Shown here piece after piece: positions 17,646 through 26,476 of a stretch of 64,000 bases of DNA. Under the pieces are notes generated by a model, which was given only the letters and a program-made list of their open reading frames with translations, was not told where the DNA came from and did no database searches. Position 1 is the stretch's first letter, and each line of letters starts with the position of its first letter. The position numbers were made by a program, and so were the translations under genes. This DNA comes from Saccharothrix ecbatanensis (GTDB taxonomy: Bacteria > Actinomycetota > Actinomycetes > Mycobacteriales > Pseudonocardiaceae): assembly GCF_014205015.1 (NCBI RefSeq), contig NZ_JACHMO010000001.1, forward strand, positions 3,286,001-3,350,000, given 5' to 3'.

Positions 17646-18220
17646 CGCAGCACCGCCCGGTGCTCGCGCGGCGGCGAGCCGCCTGGTTGCCGGTCGGTGA
17701 TGTTCACCCGGATGATCCGCCGTCCCCGTACACGCACCCGCACCACGCTACCGGGAGGCAACGTGGCGAAGTAGTCGGCGACGAGCAGGCCGGCCCGCGA
17801 CCCGGTTTCCGCGTCGAGCGCGCCGCGCGGAAGGTCGAGCAGCAGGCTCAGCCCCAGTCGTTCGGCGACGGCCAGCAGTCCGGGCCCGAGACCGGCGGAG
17901 GCCAGCACGGGTGGGTAGATCTCCGACCCGACCTGGCGCAGGTGGTCCACGACGCGCTGGACCCGGTGTTGTGCGGCGGCGAGCTTCGCCTCCACCTCCG
18001 GGTCGTCGACCAAGGCCGAGATCATGCCCAGTTCCAGTGCAAGCGTCGAGATCTCGGACACCGCACCGTCGTGCAACGTCCGCTCGATGCCGTGGCGCAG
18101 TCGCGTGGCGGCATGGTCGGGTGGCCGGAGCGCCCCCGCCAGGAGGGCACCGGTCCGGCGCATCCAGCGGACCACGCAGTACACCCGACCAGGCTCGTCG
18201 CGTGGCGATCGCCGGGGCAA
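17636..18220 (-). CDS. Short histidine-kinase-like protein lacking a full ATPase domain
   Basis: 194 residues from TTG 18220, preceded by GAGGGG at suitable spacing; ATG 18163 is an alternative. It keeps the HisKA_3 phosphorylation helix (RHGIERTLHDGAVSEIST, with the His) and the helix leading to the ATPase domain. The remaining part is short, ends in a strand-rich segment (GSVVRVRVRGRRIIRVNITD) and shows no N or G box. It may be a phosphotransfer or kinase-accessory protein or a decayed kinase. It is the first gene of the three-gene regulatory operon. Confidence 0.65.
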   Translation of the reverse strand: MPRRSPRDEPGRVYCVVRWMRRTGALLAGALRPPDHAATRLRHGIERTLHDGAVSEISTLALELGMISALVDDPEVEAKLAAAQHRVQRVVDHLRQVGSEIYPPVLASAGLGPGLLAVAERLGLSLLLDLPRGALDAETGSRAGLLVADYFATLPPGSVVRVRVRGRRIIRVNITDRQPGGSPPREHRAVLRCG

Positions 18221-18435
18221 GGGTGCTGCCCCTCTACGCGGGTAGGGCTGTCCCCACTACCGATCTTCGCCGGTCTGTGATCGGCCCGCTGCGCGCTGTG
18301 ATTCACTATGCGCTTCGTGGGGTTTCAACTACTCGCGGAAATGCGAGCGTTCGTGGTCGAATTTGTGGATCTGTGACTTCTGTTGACAGGCCGGTCGCCA
18401 GCGGGGTGGGAACGTATGTTCGGTAGCCTGGTCGG

Positions 18436-19800
18436 ATGGCTTCGGTGATCCAGGCGTTCCGGTTCGCGCTGGATCCCGCTTCGGCCCAGGACGCCGTGCT
18501 GCGGTCGCATTGCGGTGGGCAGCGGTACGCGTTCAACTGGGGGTTGGCGCGGGTGAAGGCGAACCTGGACCAGCGGGCTGCCGAGAGGACCTACGGGACG
18601 GTCGCGGACGGGTTGACGCCGTCGGTGTCGTGGTCGGCCTACAGCCTGCGCAAAGCCTGGAACCAGGCCAAGGACGAGGTCGCCCCGTGGTGGGCGGAGA
18701 ACTCGAAGGAAGCCTATTCGTCCGGTCTGGTCAATCTCGCGACCGCGCCGGGTAACTGGGCCGACTGCGGGACGGGCAGGCGGAAGGGCCGCCGGCTCGG
18801 GTTCCCCGGGTTCAAGGGGAAGCGGTCCGGCCTGTCCTGCCGGTTCACCACCGGCGCGTTCGGCCTCACCGACCGGGACCGGCGGCACGTGAAGCTGCCC
18901 CGCATCGGACTCGTGCGCACCCACGAGTCGACCCGCGAGCTCGCCCGTCACGTCGAGCGCGGCACCGCCCGAATCCGCTCCGCGAGCGTGTCCCACCGGG
19001 CCGGGCGGTGGTTCGTGGCGTTCTCCGTGGAGATCACCCGCGCCGACCCCGCGCCCACGCGGCCCGACACAACGGTGGGTGTCGATCTCGGCGTCACATC
19101 GTTGGCGGTGCTGTCGACCGGCGAGACCGTCCCGAACCCACGCCACCTGGAGTCGGCGCTGCGGGAACTGCGTCGCCTGCAACGCCGGGCCGCCCGCCGC
19201 GTCGGCCCCGACCGCCGCACCCGCCGGCAGCCCTCCGCCCGGTGGCGCAACACCCAGGCCCGTATCGGCCGTCTGCACACGCAGGTCGCGAACGCCCGCC
19301 GGGACGGCCTGCACAAGCTGTCCACCCGCCTGGTGCGCACTTACGGCACGGTCGTCGTCGAGGATCTGAACGTGTCCGGCATGACGCGCAACCGGCGGCT
19401 GGCCAGGCACGTCGCCGGGGTGGGTATGGCCGAACCCCGGCGGCAGATCGAGTACAAAGCCACATGGTCGGGTGTGAACGTGCACGTCGCCGACCGGTGG
19501 TACCCGAGCTCCAAGACGTGTTCGGCCTGTGGCGTGGTGAAAGCCAAGCTGCGCCTGTCCGAACGCGTGTACCACTGCGACGCGTGCGATCTGGTCCTGG
19601 ACCGGGACCTCAACGCCGCGCGCAACCTCGCCGCGCTCGCGCAACGCGAGACGTCCTCCCCGAGTTGCGGGGCGACGGCAAACGAGCCCGATGGAAACCC
19701 ACGTAAGACCCGCACCACGCGGGCAACGGGTACCACCACGGGAAGACCCGCACCAACCGATGCAGGCCAACGCCGACGCCGCAAGGCGACGGCTGCCTGA
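18436..19800 (+). CDS. tnpB: TnpB-type RNA-guided nuclease (IS200/IS605 OrfB)
   Basis: 454 residues with all parts expected of an active TnpB: N-terminal OrfB domain, RuvC I GVDLGVTSLAVLSTG (Asp), RuvC II VVVEDLNVSGM (Glu), a zinc finger CSACGVV...CDACDLV and RuvC III DRDLNAARNLA (Asp). The C-terminus is long, basic and low-complexity (RKTRTTRATGTTTGRPAP), which is the stretch where the overlapping guide RNA would be encoded. No tnpA lies beside it, so this is a stand-alone IS1341-type element. A TTGACA hexamer at 18383 may belong to its promoter. Its ends are not resolved. Confidence 0.92.
   Translation: MASVIQAFRFALDPASAQDAVLRSHCGGQRYAFNWGLARVKANLDQRAAERTYGTVADGLTPSVSWSAYSLRKAWNQAKDEVAPWWAENSKEAYSSGLVNLATAPGNWADCGTGRRKGRRLGFPGFKGKRSGLSCRFTTGAFGLTDRDRRHVKLPRIGLVRTHESTRELARHVERGTARIRSASVSHRAGRWFVAFSVEITRADPAPTRPDTTVGVDLGVTSLAVLSTGETVPNPRHLESALRELRRLQRRAARRVGPDRRTRRQPSARWRNTQARIGRLHTQVANARRDGLHKLSTRLVRTYGTVVVEDLNVSGMTRNRRLARHVAGVGMAEPRRQIEYKATWSGVNVHVADRWYPSSKTCSACGVVKAKLRLSERVYHCDACDLVLDRDLNAARNLAALAQRETSSPSCGATANEPDGNPRKTRTTRATGTTTGRPAPTDAGQRRRRKATAA
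19640..19800 (+). ncRNA. Candidate omega (guide) RNA overlapping the 3' end of tnpB
   Basis: By analogy with characterised TnpB loci, the 3' end of the gene should encode the scaffold of the guide RNA. Two hairpins are readable: CCCGC/GCGGG at 19709-19723, and GCCGACGCC/GGCGACGGC at 19772-19793 closed by a GCAA (GNRA) tetraloop. The guide would begin after about 19800. Boundaries are inferred, not seen. Confidence 0.35.
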
Positions 19801-19843
19801 ACACAGTGGACTCACGTTGACTCACACTTCAGGTAACGGTGTC

Positions 19844-21772
19844 GTGCGCTACGCGGTGGGGATCGATCTCGGCACCACGTTCGCTTCCGCCGCGGTCTCT
19901 GACGCGGCGGGGACGCGGATGGTGCCGCTGTCGCCGGAGATGGTCGTTCCGTCGCTGGCCTACTGCGCGCCGGACGGCACGTTGCTGACCGGCACGGCCG
20001 CCGCGGACGCCCCCGCCGATCCCCAGCGGCTGGGTCGCGGGTTCAAGCGCAGGCTCGGCGACCCGACACCGCTGTTGCTCGGTGGTCGCGCCTACACCCC
20101 GACCGCGCTGATGGCCGCGCAGCTGCGGGCCGTGCTCGACCAGGTCACCGACGCGATGGGCGGTCCGCCGGCGTCGATCGTGCTGACCTGCCCGGCGATC
20201 TGGGGACCCTACCGGCGGGAGCAGTTCGCCGAGGTGCCCCGGCTGGCGGACGTCACGGACTTCCAGCTGGTCACCGAGCCCGAAGCGGCGGCCACGCACT
20301 ACAGCCGCGAACGCGCGCTCGGCGACGGCGAGGTGGTCGCGGTGTACGACCTCGGCGGCGGCACGCTCGACACCACCGTGCTGCGGATGCGCTCGGGCGG
20401 CATGGAGATCCTGGGCACGCCGGAGGGCTTGGAGCACCTCGGCGGCATGGACCTCGACGACGCGCTGTTCGCCCACCTCGACGAGCGGCTGGACGGCGCG
20501 ATCGGCCGGCTCGACCCGACCGACCCGGCGGAAGCCTCGGCGCTGGCCCGGATCCGCGCGCTGTGCGTGCACACCAAGACCGAGTTGTCGACCGAGCCGG
20601 ACGTCGCGCTGACCGTGCCGCTGCCGTCCCGGCCGCGCGAGCTGACGATCACCCGACCGGAGTTCGACGCGGTGATCCGGCCGTCGCTGGAGCTGACCGT
20701 CGGCGCGCTGAGGCGCACGGTCGCGTCAGCGGGGTTACGCGACGACGAACTCTCCGCTGTGCTGCTCGCGGGCGGCTCGTCCCGGGTTCCGCTGGTGCGG
20801 CAACTGCTGTCCGAGGCGTTCGACAAGCCGGTACGGGCGGCCCACCACCCGAAGTTCACCGTGGCGCTCGGCGCGGCCGCGCTCGCGGCACGCGCACTGG
20901 CCGACCCGCAGCCGGACCACTCCCCCGACGGCGTCGACACCGCGCCGTCGACCGAGCAGCAACCCCGCCGGCCGAAGCGGCTGGTGCCGATGGCCCTCGC
21001 GGCGCTCGCGGTGGCCGCCGCCCTGGTCGTCGTCCTGGTCACGACCACGAGAACCACGACGACCGCCACCACCACGACACCCACGGCGACCACGACGACC
21101 ACCCCGGTCACCACGACCACCGAGGCGCCGCCCGAGTCCCGGTCCACCACACCCTCCCCGGTGTCCACGAAGAACGCCCCGACCACGACCTCGGCGCCGG
21201 CGGCGGCTGCGCCATCATCCGCGCGGTCCGCGGCACCACCCCCGCCGACCGAGAAGAAGGTCTACTCCGAGCCGCCTCCCAAGGCGATCAAGCTCCGCAA
21301 CGAGGCGACCAACATGTGTGTGGGGATCCGCGGCGCCGACGCGGGCACACCGACGAACAACGTCCTCAGGCAGTCAAGGTGTGACGAGCACCCCGACGCC
21401 AACCAGAAGTGGTTCTACACCGTCCCCCACTCCAAGGCGGGACCCAATGGCAGCGACCTGCTGATGTTCTCCCACATCCACGACGCCAACGACAACGCCT
21501 GGTATTGCTTCGACCTGCCCGCGTTCGGCCGGCAGCCCGCCGGGACCAAGGTCGTGGTGTCCGCCTGCAACGGCAACCTGAACGACAACCAGCAGTGGTG
21601 GCTGGACCGGGACGCGGCGAGCGGCACCGTCCGGATCCGCAACCACGCCGCCGACGGCCGTTGCCTGGCGCTGGAGCGCGACGAAGCCTGGCCGGAGGGC
21701 GCACCGGTGACGATCGAGGAGTGCGCCGACAGCACCTCCCGCTGGTTCATGGTGGAGACCTCCGGGCCCTGA
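19844..21772 (+). CDS. Hsp70-like ATPase with transmembrane anchor and extracytoplasmic ricin-type lectin domain
   Basis: About 642 residues from GTG 19844 (TTG 19817 also in frame). Residues 1-370 are an Hsp70/actin-type ATPase: VGIDLGTTFASAAV (phosphate 1), VYDLGGGTLDTTVL (phosphate 2), VLLAGGSSRVPLV (adenosine). The substrate-binding domain of DnaK is absent. A single membrane helix (about 383-403) is followed by a Thr/Pro/Ser-rich stalk and a beta-trefoil lectin domain with repeated Cys and QxW-like units (NQKWFYTV, NQQWWLDR, SRWFMVE). It may link ATP state inside to sugar binding outside. It lies just before the type VII island. Confidence 0.88.
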   Translation: MRYAVGIDLGTTFASAAVSDAAGTRMVPLSPEMVVPSLAYCAPDGTLLTGTAAADAPADPQRLGRGFKRRLGDPTPLLLGGRAYTPTALMAAQLRAVLDQVTDAMGGPPASIVLTCPAIWGPYRREQFAEVPRLADVTDFQLVTEPEAAATHYSRERALGDGEVVAVYDLGGGTLDTTVLRMRSGGMEILGTPEGLEHLGGMDLDDALFAHLDERLDGAIGRLDPTDPAEASALARIRALCVHTKTELSTEPDVALTVPLPSRPRELTITRPEFDAVIRPSLELTVGALRRTVASAGLRDDELSAVLLAGGSSRVPLVRQLLSEAFDKPVRAAHHPKFTVALGAAALAARALADPQPDHSPDGVDTAPSTEQQPRRPKRLVPMALAALAVAAALVVVLVTTTRTTTTATTTTPTATTTTTPVTTTTEAPPESRSTTPSPVSTKNAPTTTSAPAAAAPSSARSAAPPPPTEKKVYSEPPPKAIKLRNEATNMCVGIRGADAGTPTNNVLRQSRCDEHPDANQKWFYTVPHSKAGPNGSDLLMFSHIHDANDNAWYCFDLPAFGRQPAGTKVVVSACNGNLNDNQQWWLDRDAASGTVRIRNHAADGRCLALERDEAWPEGAPVTIEECADSTSRWFMVETSGP

Positions 21773-21826
21773 CCGCCCGAGCAGTGTCGACCGACGACCC
21801 GGGCGCCACCCCCGCTCCGCTGCGCC

Positions 21827-21842
21827 GTAGGGATATCCCTAC
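21827..21842. promoter_or_regulatory. 16-bp perfect palindrome upstream of the type VII operon
   Basis: GTAGGGATATCCCTAC is a perfect dyad, 55 bp after the Hsp70-like gene and about 110 bp before the first type VII accessory gene. Dyads of this form are typical binding sites of NarL/LuxR-type regulators in actinomycetes (inference). A related shorter dyad, GTAGGTCCCTAC, occurs near 7170-7181. Confidence 0.5.
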
Positions 21843-21952
21843 CCACGAACGCGGGGCAGCACCCCGACGTTGAGGGATGACCCCAGCGACTTCCCCGCCC
21901 GACAACGGGACGCTGTGCCTACCAAGGCAAGGCGACACGGGGAGTCCAGGTG

Positions 21953-22474
21953 ATGGTCAGCATCGGCGAGGCGGTGACCCTCGAGCGGAGGATCGCCGCG
22001 GTTGCCGCGATTCGCGACAACGTGGTGGCGGGCAGGTTGTCGCTCGACCCGGAGGCGGGCGACAAGATCCTGTCGATGTTGCGCGACCAGATGGACCGGG
22101 TGGACGCCTGGTTGCGGGGGACGCGGCAGCTCGCACGTCGCGCGCCGCTGGGCCGCAATCCGGTCGGGCAGGCGATGGCGGTCAAGTTCGAACACCGGGC
22201 GGGCGCCGCCGACGGCAGCCTGTCGTTGGCGGGCGTGCTGACGCCGTACCGCCTCGTGCTGGCAGAAGCCCACGCCGCGGTGGACCAGGCCATGAAGCTG
22301 TACCGGCGGACCGAAGAGGACCAGATCAGCAGCTTCCGGCAGTTGGCGGACGGGAGCGGCCCGTACCTCAGGCCGACAGGCCGCGTCGACCGTCTCGTCG
22401 ACGCCCACGCCCCGGAAGCGGTCCCCGGCGGTACCCGCATGGTCACGCCGCGGCCCATCAGCCCCGACCAGTGA
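21953..22474 (+). CDS. Type VII locus helical protein
   Basis: 173 residues from ATG 21953 (GTG 21950 also possible), after GGGGAG. It is almost entirely helical. The first 100 residues resemble the small helical partner proteins of ESX loci, with a long amphipathic segment containing SMLRDQMDRVDAWLRGTRQL and a later KLYRRTEEDQISSFRQLADG. No secretion YxxxD/E motif is obvious. It is the first gene of a codirectional run of at least eleven genes, so it is probably co-expressed with the EspG gene and the PPE-like genes. Specific function unknown. Confidence 0.6.
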   Translation: MVSIGEAVTLERRIAAVAAIRDNVVAGRLSLDPEAGDKILSMLRDQMDRVDAWLRGTRQLARRAPLGRNPVGQAMAVKFEHRAGAADGSLSLAGVLTPYRLVLAEAHAAVDQAMKLYRRTEEDQISSFRQLADGSGPYLRPTGRVDRLVDAHAPEAVPGGTRMVTPRPISPDQ

Positions 22475-22488
22475 GAACGGACAAGCGA

Positions 22489-24135
22489 ATGGCACATCAG
22501 AACGTGCCCGCCGAGGGCCCGATCGCCGTGGTCAGTCCCCACCTCGACGTGGCGTTGTCGGAGACGTGGAACTGGGCCGCGTACGACCACCGCACGCTGT
22601 ACGAGTCGGTGCACGTCGACAACGACCCCGGCCAGGCCGGCGTGCTCGCGTACGAGTGGGTGGAGTTCGGCACGGAAATGGCCGATTCCGCCCAGTTGAT
22701 GCGGGAATGCCTCGTCGCCGGCGAGGACGGCTGGCAGGGGGAGTCGGCCGAGTCGGCCCGCGGTGCGATCCGCGAGCTCGCCGACTGGAGCGAGGTCGCC
22801 GCGCTGACCGCCGCCGGCCTCGGTGATCGGGTGGCCGAACAGGCCCAGATCATGGCCGAGGCCAGGGCCGCCATGCCGGAACCGGTCGACTTCGACTGGC
22901 ACGCCATGCTCACCGACGGCTTCGCGGGCAGCGGCATGGCCGGTTTCACGGCGGCGCTCGTGGACGTGAAGATCAAGAGCGATCAGGCGACCGGGGCACA
23001 CCACCACGCGATCCTCGTGATGGCCCGCATGGAGGAGCAGTCCCGTGCGGTGGACACCACCTCGCCGTGGTTCACCCCGCCGCCGGACCCGGTCAACGGC
23101 AGCACCCCGACGCTACGGCGGTACAGCAAGGCGGAGGACGTCGAGCTGTCGACCTCCTCGGAGCCCCGCGTCCTCACGAGGGTGGGAGCACCCGCCGGAG
23201 AGGCCACGACCGGCGTGCCGAACGTGGGCGGGTCGGGCGGAGGGCTGTCCGAGAACGACCTTCGGCCGGCGGGGACCACGGCGCCGACGGCACTGGTGGC
23301 GCAGGGAGTACCGGCGGCGCAGGGAGGACTGGGGGTACCGGCGGCTCAGGGAGGACTGGGCGCACCGGGGGCGCACGTCGGACTACCGGCGACGCCGCCG
23401 GCACCGCTCGCGTCGCCGGGTCAGCCGGGGCAGGTCCTGATGCCACCGCCCTCCGCACCCAATTCCGCCATGCCGAGGAACCTGGACGTCTACCAGCCCG
23501 GTGGCACGTCGCCGCAGGGTGTGCTCGCCCCGTCCGCGTTCACGCCGCCCGGCGGTCCGTCCGCTGTGGACCAGCACCGGCAGGGTTGGACGGCGCCGCA
23601 GAGTTCGGCGGGAGGGCCGCTCTTCGGCACGGGGGAACCTGGTGGCCCGATGGGCTCGACGCCGAATCGGGACGGGTACCGGCCGGGCGGGACGTCGCCG
23701 TGGAGTTCGAGGGGTACGGCGAATGTCCCACCGCCCACTACCGCGATGCCGCCGAACGGCGCTGGCGGTGAGGGCGGCCGGGGTGGGGCGGGACCGCGGG
23801 GTGGGATCAACGTGCCCGCCGACGGCGACCCGCGCAACCGCATGCCTTACGCCCCACCCAACAGCGGCAACGGTGGGACGGGGCCGGCGCTCGCGAGGCC
23901 CGGTGGTCCCGGGATGCCCGGTGGTTCCGGTGTGCCCGGCACGGCCGGGATGGCGGGAGGCGGAATGCCGGGCGTGGGAGGCGCCGGCCGTGGCCAGGGC
24001 GCCGAGGACGAGGACCGGAAGGCCAAGTACGTCGGTGGTGAGCGGTTCTTCGAGGTGTCCGACGCCCACCTGCCGCCGTCGGTGATCGGCGGCAAGGCGC
24101 CCGGGGAGCAGCAGGGTCAAGGGAGCTGGTCGTGA
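22489..24135 (+). CDS. PPE/WXG-like type VII substrate with Pro/Gly-rich tail
   Basis: 548 residues from ATG 22489, 14 bp after the previous stop. The first ~190 residues are helical, with DGWQGESAESARGAIRELAD as the W-x-G-like hairpin. Residues ~230-510 are Gly/Pro-rich low complexity with internal repeats (VPAAQGGLG twice) and repeated YxPGGTSP units. The extreme C-terminus is conserved-looking: KYVGGERFFEVSD then PPSVIGG. That end is shared with the proline-rich protein at 26477-28000. The stop overlaps the EspG start by 4 bp, as expected for an EspG client encoded beside its chaperone. Confidence 0.75.
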   Translation: MAHQNVPAEGPIAVVSPHLDVALSETWNWAAYDHRTLYESVHVDNDPGQAGVLAYEWVEFGTEMADSAQLMRECLVAGEDGWQGESAESARGAIRELADWSEVAALTAAGLGDRVAEQAQIMAEARAAMPEPVDFDWHAMLTDGFAGSGMAGFTAALVDVKIKSDQATGAHHHAILVMARMEEQSRAVDTTSPWFTPPPDPVNGSTPTLRRYSKAEDVELSTSSEPRVLTRVGAPAGEATTGVPNVGGSGGGLSENDLRPAGTTAPTALVAQGVPAAQGGLGVPAAQGGLGAPGAHVGLPATPPAPLASPGQPGQVLMPPPSAPNSAMPRNLDVYQPGGTSPQGVLAPSAFTPPGGPSAVDQHRQGWTAPQSSAGGPLFGTGEPGGPMGSTPNRDGYRPGGTSPWSSRGTANVPPPTTAMPPNGAGGEGGRGGAGPRGGINVPADGDPRNRMPYAPPNSGNGGTGPALARPGGPGMPGGSGVPGTAGMAGGGMPGVGGAGRGQGAEDEDRKAKYVGGERFFEVSDAHLPPSVIGGKAPGEQQGQGSWS

Positions 24136-24902
24136 TCGCACCGGATTTCGTGCTGTCGGCCCGCGAGTTCGACATCCTCTGGGATGGCCTCGGCCTCGGG
24201 CCCAAGCCCTACCCGCTGGACGTGCCCAGCGTCGGCAGGACCCTCGCGGAACGCGCCGAGGCGGCCGAGCAGGTGTACCGGGACCTCGCCGAACGCGGCC
24301 TCGTGACCGGCCGGGAGCCGGACGAACGGTTGGCCGGCCAGTTGCGGCTGCTGGCCCGGCACGATGTTTCCGTCGACGCGGTGGGCCACATCGACGGCCC
24401 GCTGCGCGCGGTCGCGGCCGGCGACGGGCAGCACGGCGTGCTGGCGGCGTTCGGCGAGGACCAGCTGTGGCTGGTCGGGATCCGCCCGACCGCGCTCGCC
24501 GCGTCGATCGTCGCCGTGCTGCCGACGAACCAGGCCGGTCCCGGCCGCTCGCTGTCGGTGCCGTACCAGGCGATGGCCGCCGCGGTGAAACCGACGACGG
24601 ACGACGATCCGCACGCGTTCGCGTCCACCGACGACGAGCACGCGCGGATCACCATGGTCAAAGCCGGACTGTCCACTCGGGACGCGGCGGAGCTGGCCGA
24701 ACTGGCGGGCGACCGCCGGGCCGGTGGCCAGTTCGGGGTTTCCCACCGTCAGCGGCGATCCCCGGTCGTCGTCACCTGGTTCGACACCCTGAGAGGCCGC
24801 TACCTCGGGGTGCGGGACGGGGAATGGGTGAGCTTCACGCCCGCCGACAACGACCGCCTCACCGCCCGTATCGACCGAACACTCAACGAGGTAACGCCAT
24901 GA
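24132..24902 (+). CDS. espG: EspG-family type VII secretion chaperone
   Basis: 256 residues, GTG start overlapping the previous stop. The order of conserved blocks is that of ESX EspG chaperones: LSAREFDILWDGLGLGPKPY at the N-terminus, a LLARHDVSVDAVG strand, a central GVLAAFGEDQLWLVGIRPT block, and the C-terminal VSHRQRRSPVVVTWFDTLRG followed by RYLGVRDGEWVSF. EspG proteins bind the tip of PPE-type substrates in the cytoplasm and keep them export-competent. Its likely client is the protein encoded immediately upstream. No EccA-E or MycP gene is in the window, so the secretion machine lies elsewhere. Confidence 0.9.
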   Translation: MIAPDFVLSAREFDILWDGLGLGPKPYPLDVPSVGRTLAERAEAAEQVYRDLAERGLVTGREPDERLAGQLRLLARHDVSVDAVGHIDGPLRAVAAGDGQHGVLAAFGEDQLWLVGIRPTALAASIVAVLPTNQAGPGRSLSVPYQAMAAAVKPTTDDDPHAFASTDDEHARITMVKAGLSTRDAAELAELAGDRRAGGQFGVSHRQRRSPVVVTWFDTLRGRYLGVRDGEWVSFTPADNDRLTARIDRTLNEVTP

Positions 24903-25435
24903 CGACAGCCAACAGCAGCCCTCCGATCGGTTCGACGGAGTGGCTGGAGGACCTGCAACACCGGAGCGCGCAGCTCCAGGAGAACATCGACAACTCGGTG
25001 GTCACGCTCAGCTCGCGGGACGAGGCGGTCACCGTCACGGTCGGCCCGAACGGCTCCCTGCACGACCTCAGCCTGGGCCACCGCGCCGCCGCCATCAGCC
25101 ACACCCAGCTCACCACGCTGATCATGAGCACCGTCCGCGACGCGCAGCGCCAGGTGGCGGCACGGGTGTCCGAGGCGTTCATCCCGTTCGGCCACCCGGA
25201 ACTGACCGAGCAGACCAAGAACCTCATCACCTACCTGCCGCCGGAGGACACCCCGGACGGCGCCGCGACCGCCGACGGACCGCAAGACAGGTTCGTCCCG
25301 GAGGAACTGACCGAGCCGCAGGCCCGGCCACCCGCACCGGCGCCGCACTCCCCGCCGCTCCCGACGCCCTCCGCCAGGGCACCCCGACGCCGCCCGGCCG
25401 AGGACGACACCGTTGACGAGATGGAGCCATGGTGA
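24899..25435 (+). CDS. YbaB/EbfC-like protein of type VII locus
   Basis: 178 residues, ATG overlapping the EspG stop by 4 bp. The fold pattern is that of the small YbaB/EbfC family: a helix, two strands (AVTVTVGPNGSLHDLSLGHR), then a long helix (TLIMSTVRDAQRQVAARVSE). A proline-rich tail of ~50 residues ends in an acidic EDDTVDEMEPW. EbfC-like proteins are common in ESX loci of Pseudonocardiaceae and Streptomyces; their role there is not established. A paralogue is at 30796-31377, also ending in an acidic stretch plus Trp. Confidence 0.75.
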   Translation: MTTANSSPPIGSTEWLEDLQHRSAQLQENIDNSVVTLSSRDEAVTVTVGPNGSLHDLSLGHRAAAISHTQLTTLIMSTVRDAQRQVAARVSEAFIPFGHPELTEQTKNLITYLPPEDTPDGAATADGPQDRFVPEELTEPQARPPAPAPHSPPLPTPSARAPRRRPAEDDTVDEMEPW

Positions 25436-26430
25436 CGACGTTCGACACGAAGCCGTCCGCGAGCGCACCGGAAACGTCCGGCGGCTCGGGTGGCTCCGGC
25501 GGCACCGGCGGGCCGGAGGGCCGGTTCGCCATCGAGATCGAGCACCAGGTCACCCTGCTGAGCAACGAGGCCAAGCAGGAAGGTGTGCCGATCGTCGGCC
25601 ACGTCCTCGAAGGCATGGACAACGTCGGTGACGGCGGCGGCCCAGTCGCTGATCCGTTCGCCCAGTTCTTCTCGTCCGGGTTCGGCTGGATGATCGACAA
25701 GGTGGGTTTCCTCCGCGACGCCATCGACGAGTTGGACGGTGACGCGGCCGCCGGGCAGACCGCGGTGGACTCGATGAAGCAGGCTTCCGAGAGCCTGTCC
25801 TTCATGGCGCGCGGGCACCAGGCCGACATCACGTCCCTCCAGGACTGGCAGGGTGATGCCGGTGAGGCGTACCGCGCCAGCATGAAACAGCTCCACGAGG
25901 AAATCCTCGGCCTCATGCACGTCGTGCACGGGTTGGGCACGTTGACCGCCGTGACCATCTCCATGGTGATCACCCTGCGGAAGATCGTCCGCGAACTGGT
26001 CGCCACCGTGCTGGGCGCCATCGTCATCATCATGCTCGCCGCGGTCGCGGCGGCGGTCTGGACGTTCGGCACCTCGATCGCGGTCGGTCTCGCCGCGTCG
26101 ATGGCCGCGGCAGCGGTCACCGCGGTCGAATCCGCCCGCCGCATCACGATGCTGATGGACGCGCTCGGTCGGCAGACCGAGCGGATGGTCACCCTGGAAA
26201 CCATCGCCGAGGAAATCGCCGACTCGCTCAAGCGGTACGAGAAGGCCGCCGGGCTCTCCACCACCCAGAGTTCGAAGGACTCCGACCCGCAGCGCTGGAA
26301 CAGCTCGCGCGACAAGGCCGACGAGATCGGACAGGACACCTCTGGGCGTCTCGGCGCGGTGACTCCGGACGCCCGGCGCGAATTCGACCAGCAGGAACTC
26401 GACCAGGCCAAGCAGGAGCTCGGCCGGTGA
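25429..26430 (+). CDS. WXG100-like protein with membrane helices
   Basis: 333 residues; ATG overlaps the previous gene. The N-terminus is Gly/Ser-rich. A helical domain follows at ~85-180, with SLQDWQGDAGEAYRASMKQL giving the W-x-G turn of WXG100 proteins. Residues ~180-235 contain two hydrophobic segments (TLTAVTISMVITL and VLGAIVIIMLAAVAAAVWTF), and the C-terminus is charged and coiled-coil-like. This is the architecture of LXG/WXG-type effectors or membrane-active T7SS substrates. Whether it is a substrate or a component cannot be decided. Confidence 0.75.
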   Translation: MVTTFDTKPSASAPETSGGSGGSGGTGGPEGRFAIEIEHQVTLLSNEAKQEGVPIVGHVLEGMDNVGDGGGPVADPFAQFFSSGFGWMIDKVGFLRDAIDELDGDAAAGQTAVDSMKQASESLSFMARGHQADITSLQDWQGDAGEAYRASMKQLHEEILGLMHVVHGLGTLTAVTISMVITLRKIVRELVATVLGAIVIIMLAAVAAAVWTFGTSIAVGLAASMAAAAVTAVESARRITMLMDALGRQTERMVTLETIAEEIADSLKRYEKAAGLSTTQSSKDSDPQRWNSSRDKADEIGQDTSGRLGAVTPDARREFDQQELDQAKQELGR

Positions 26431-26476
26431 CGCGTCCGACCGGACGGAGTGACGTGAAAGGCTTGGAGGACAGGGC

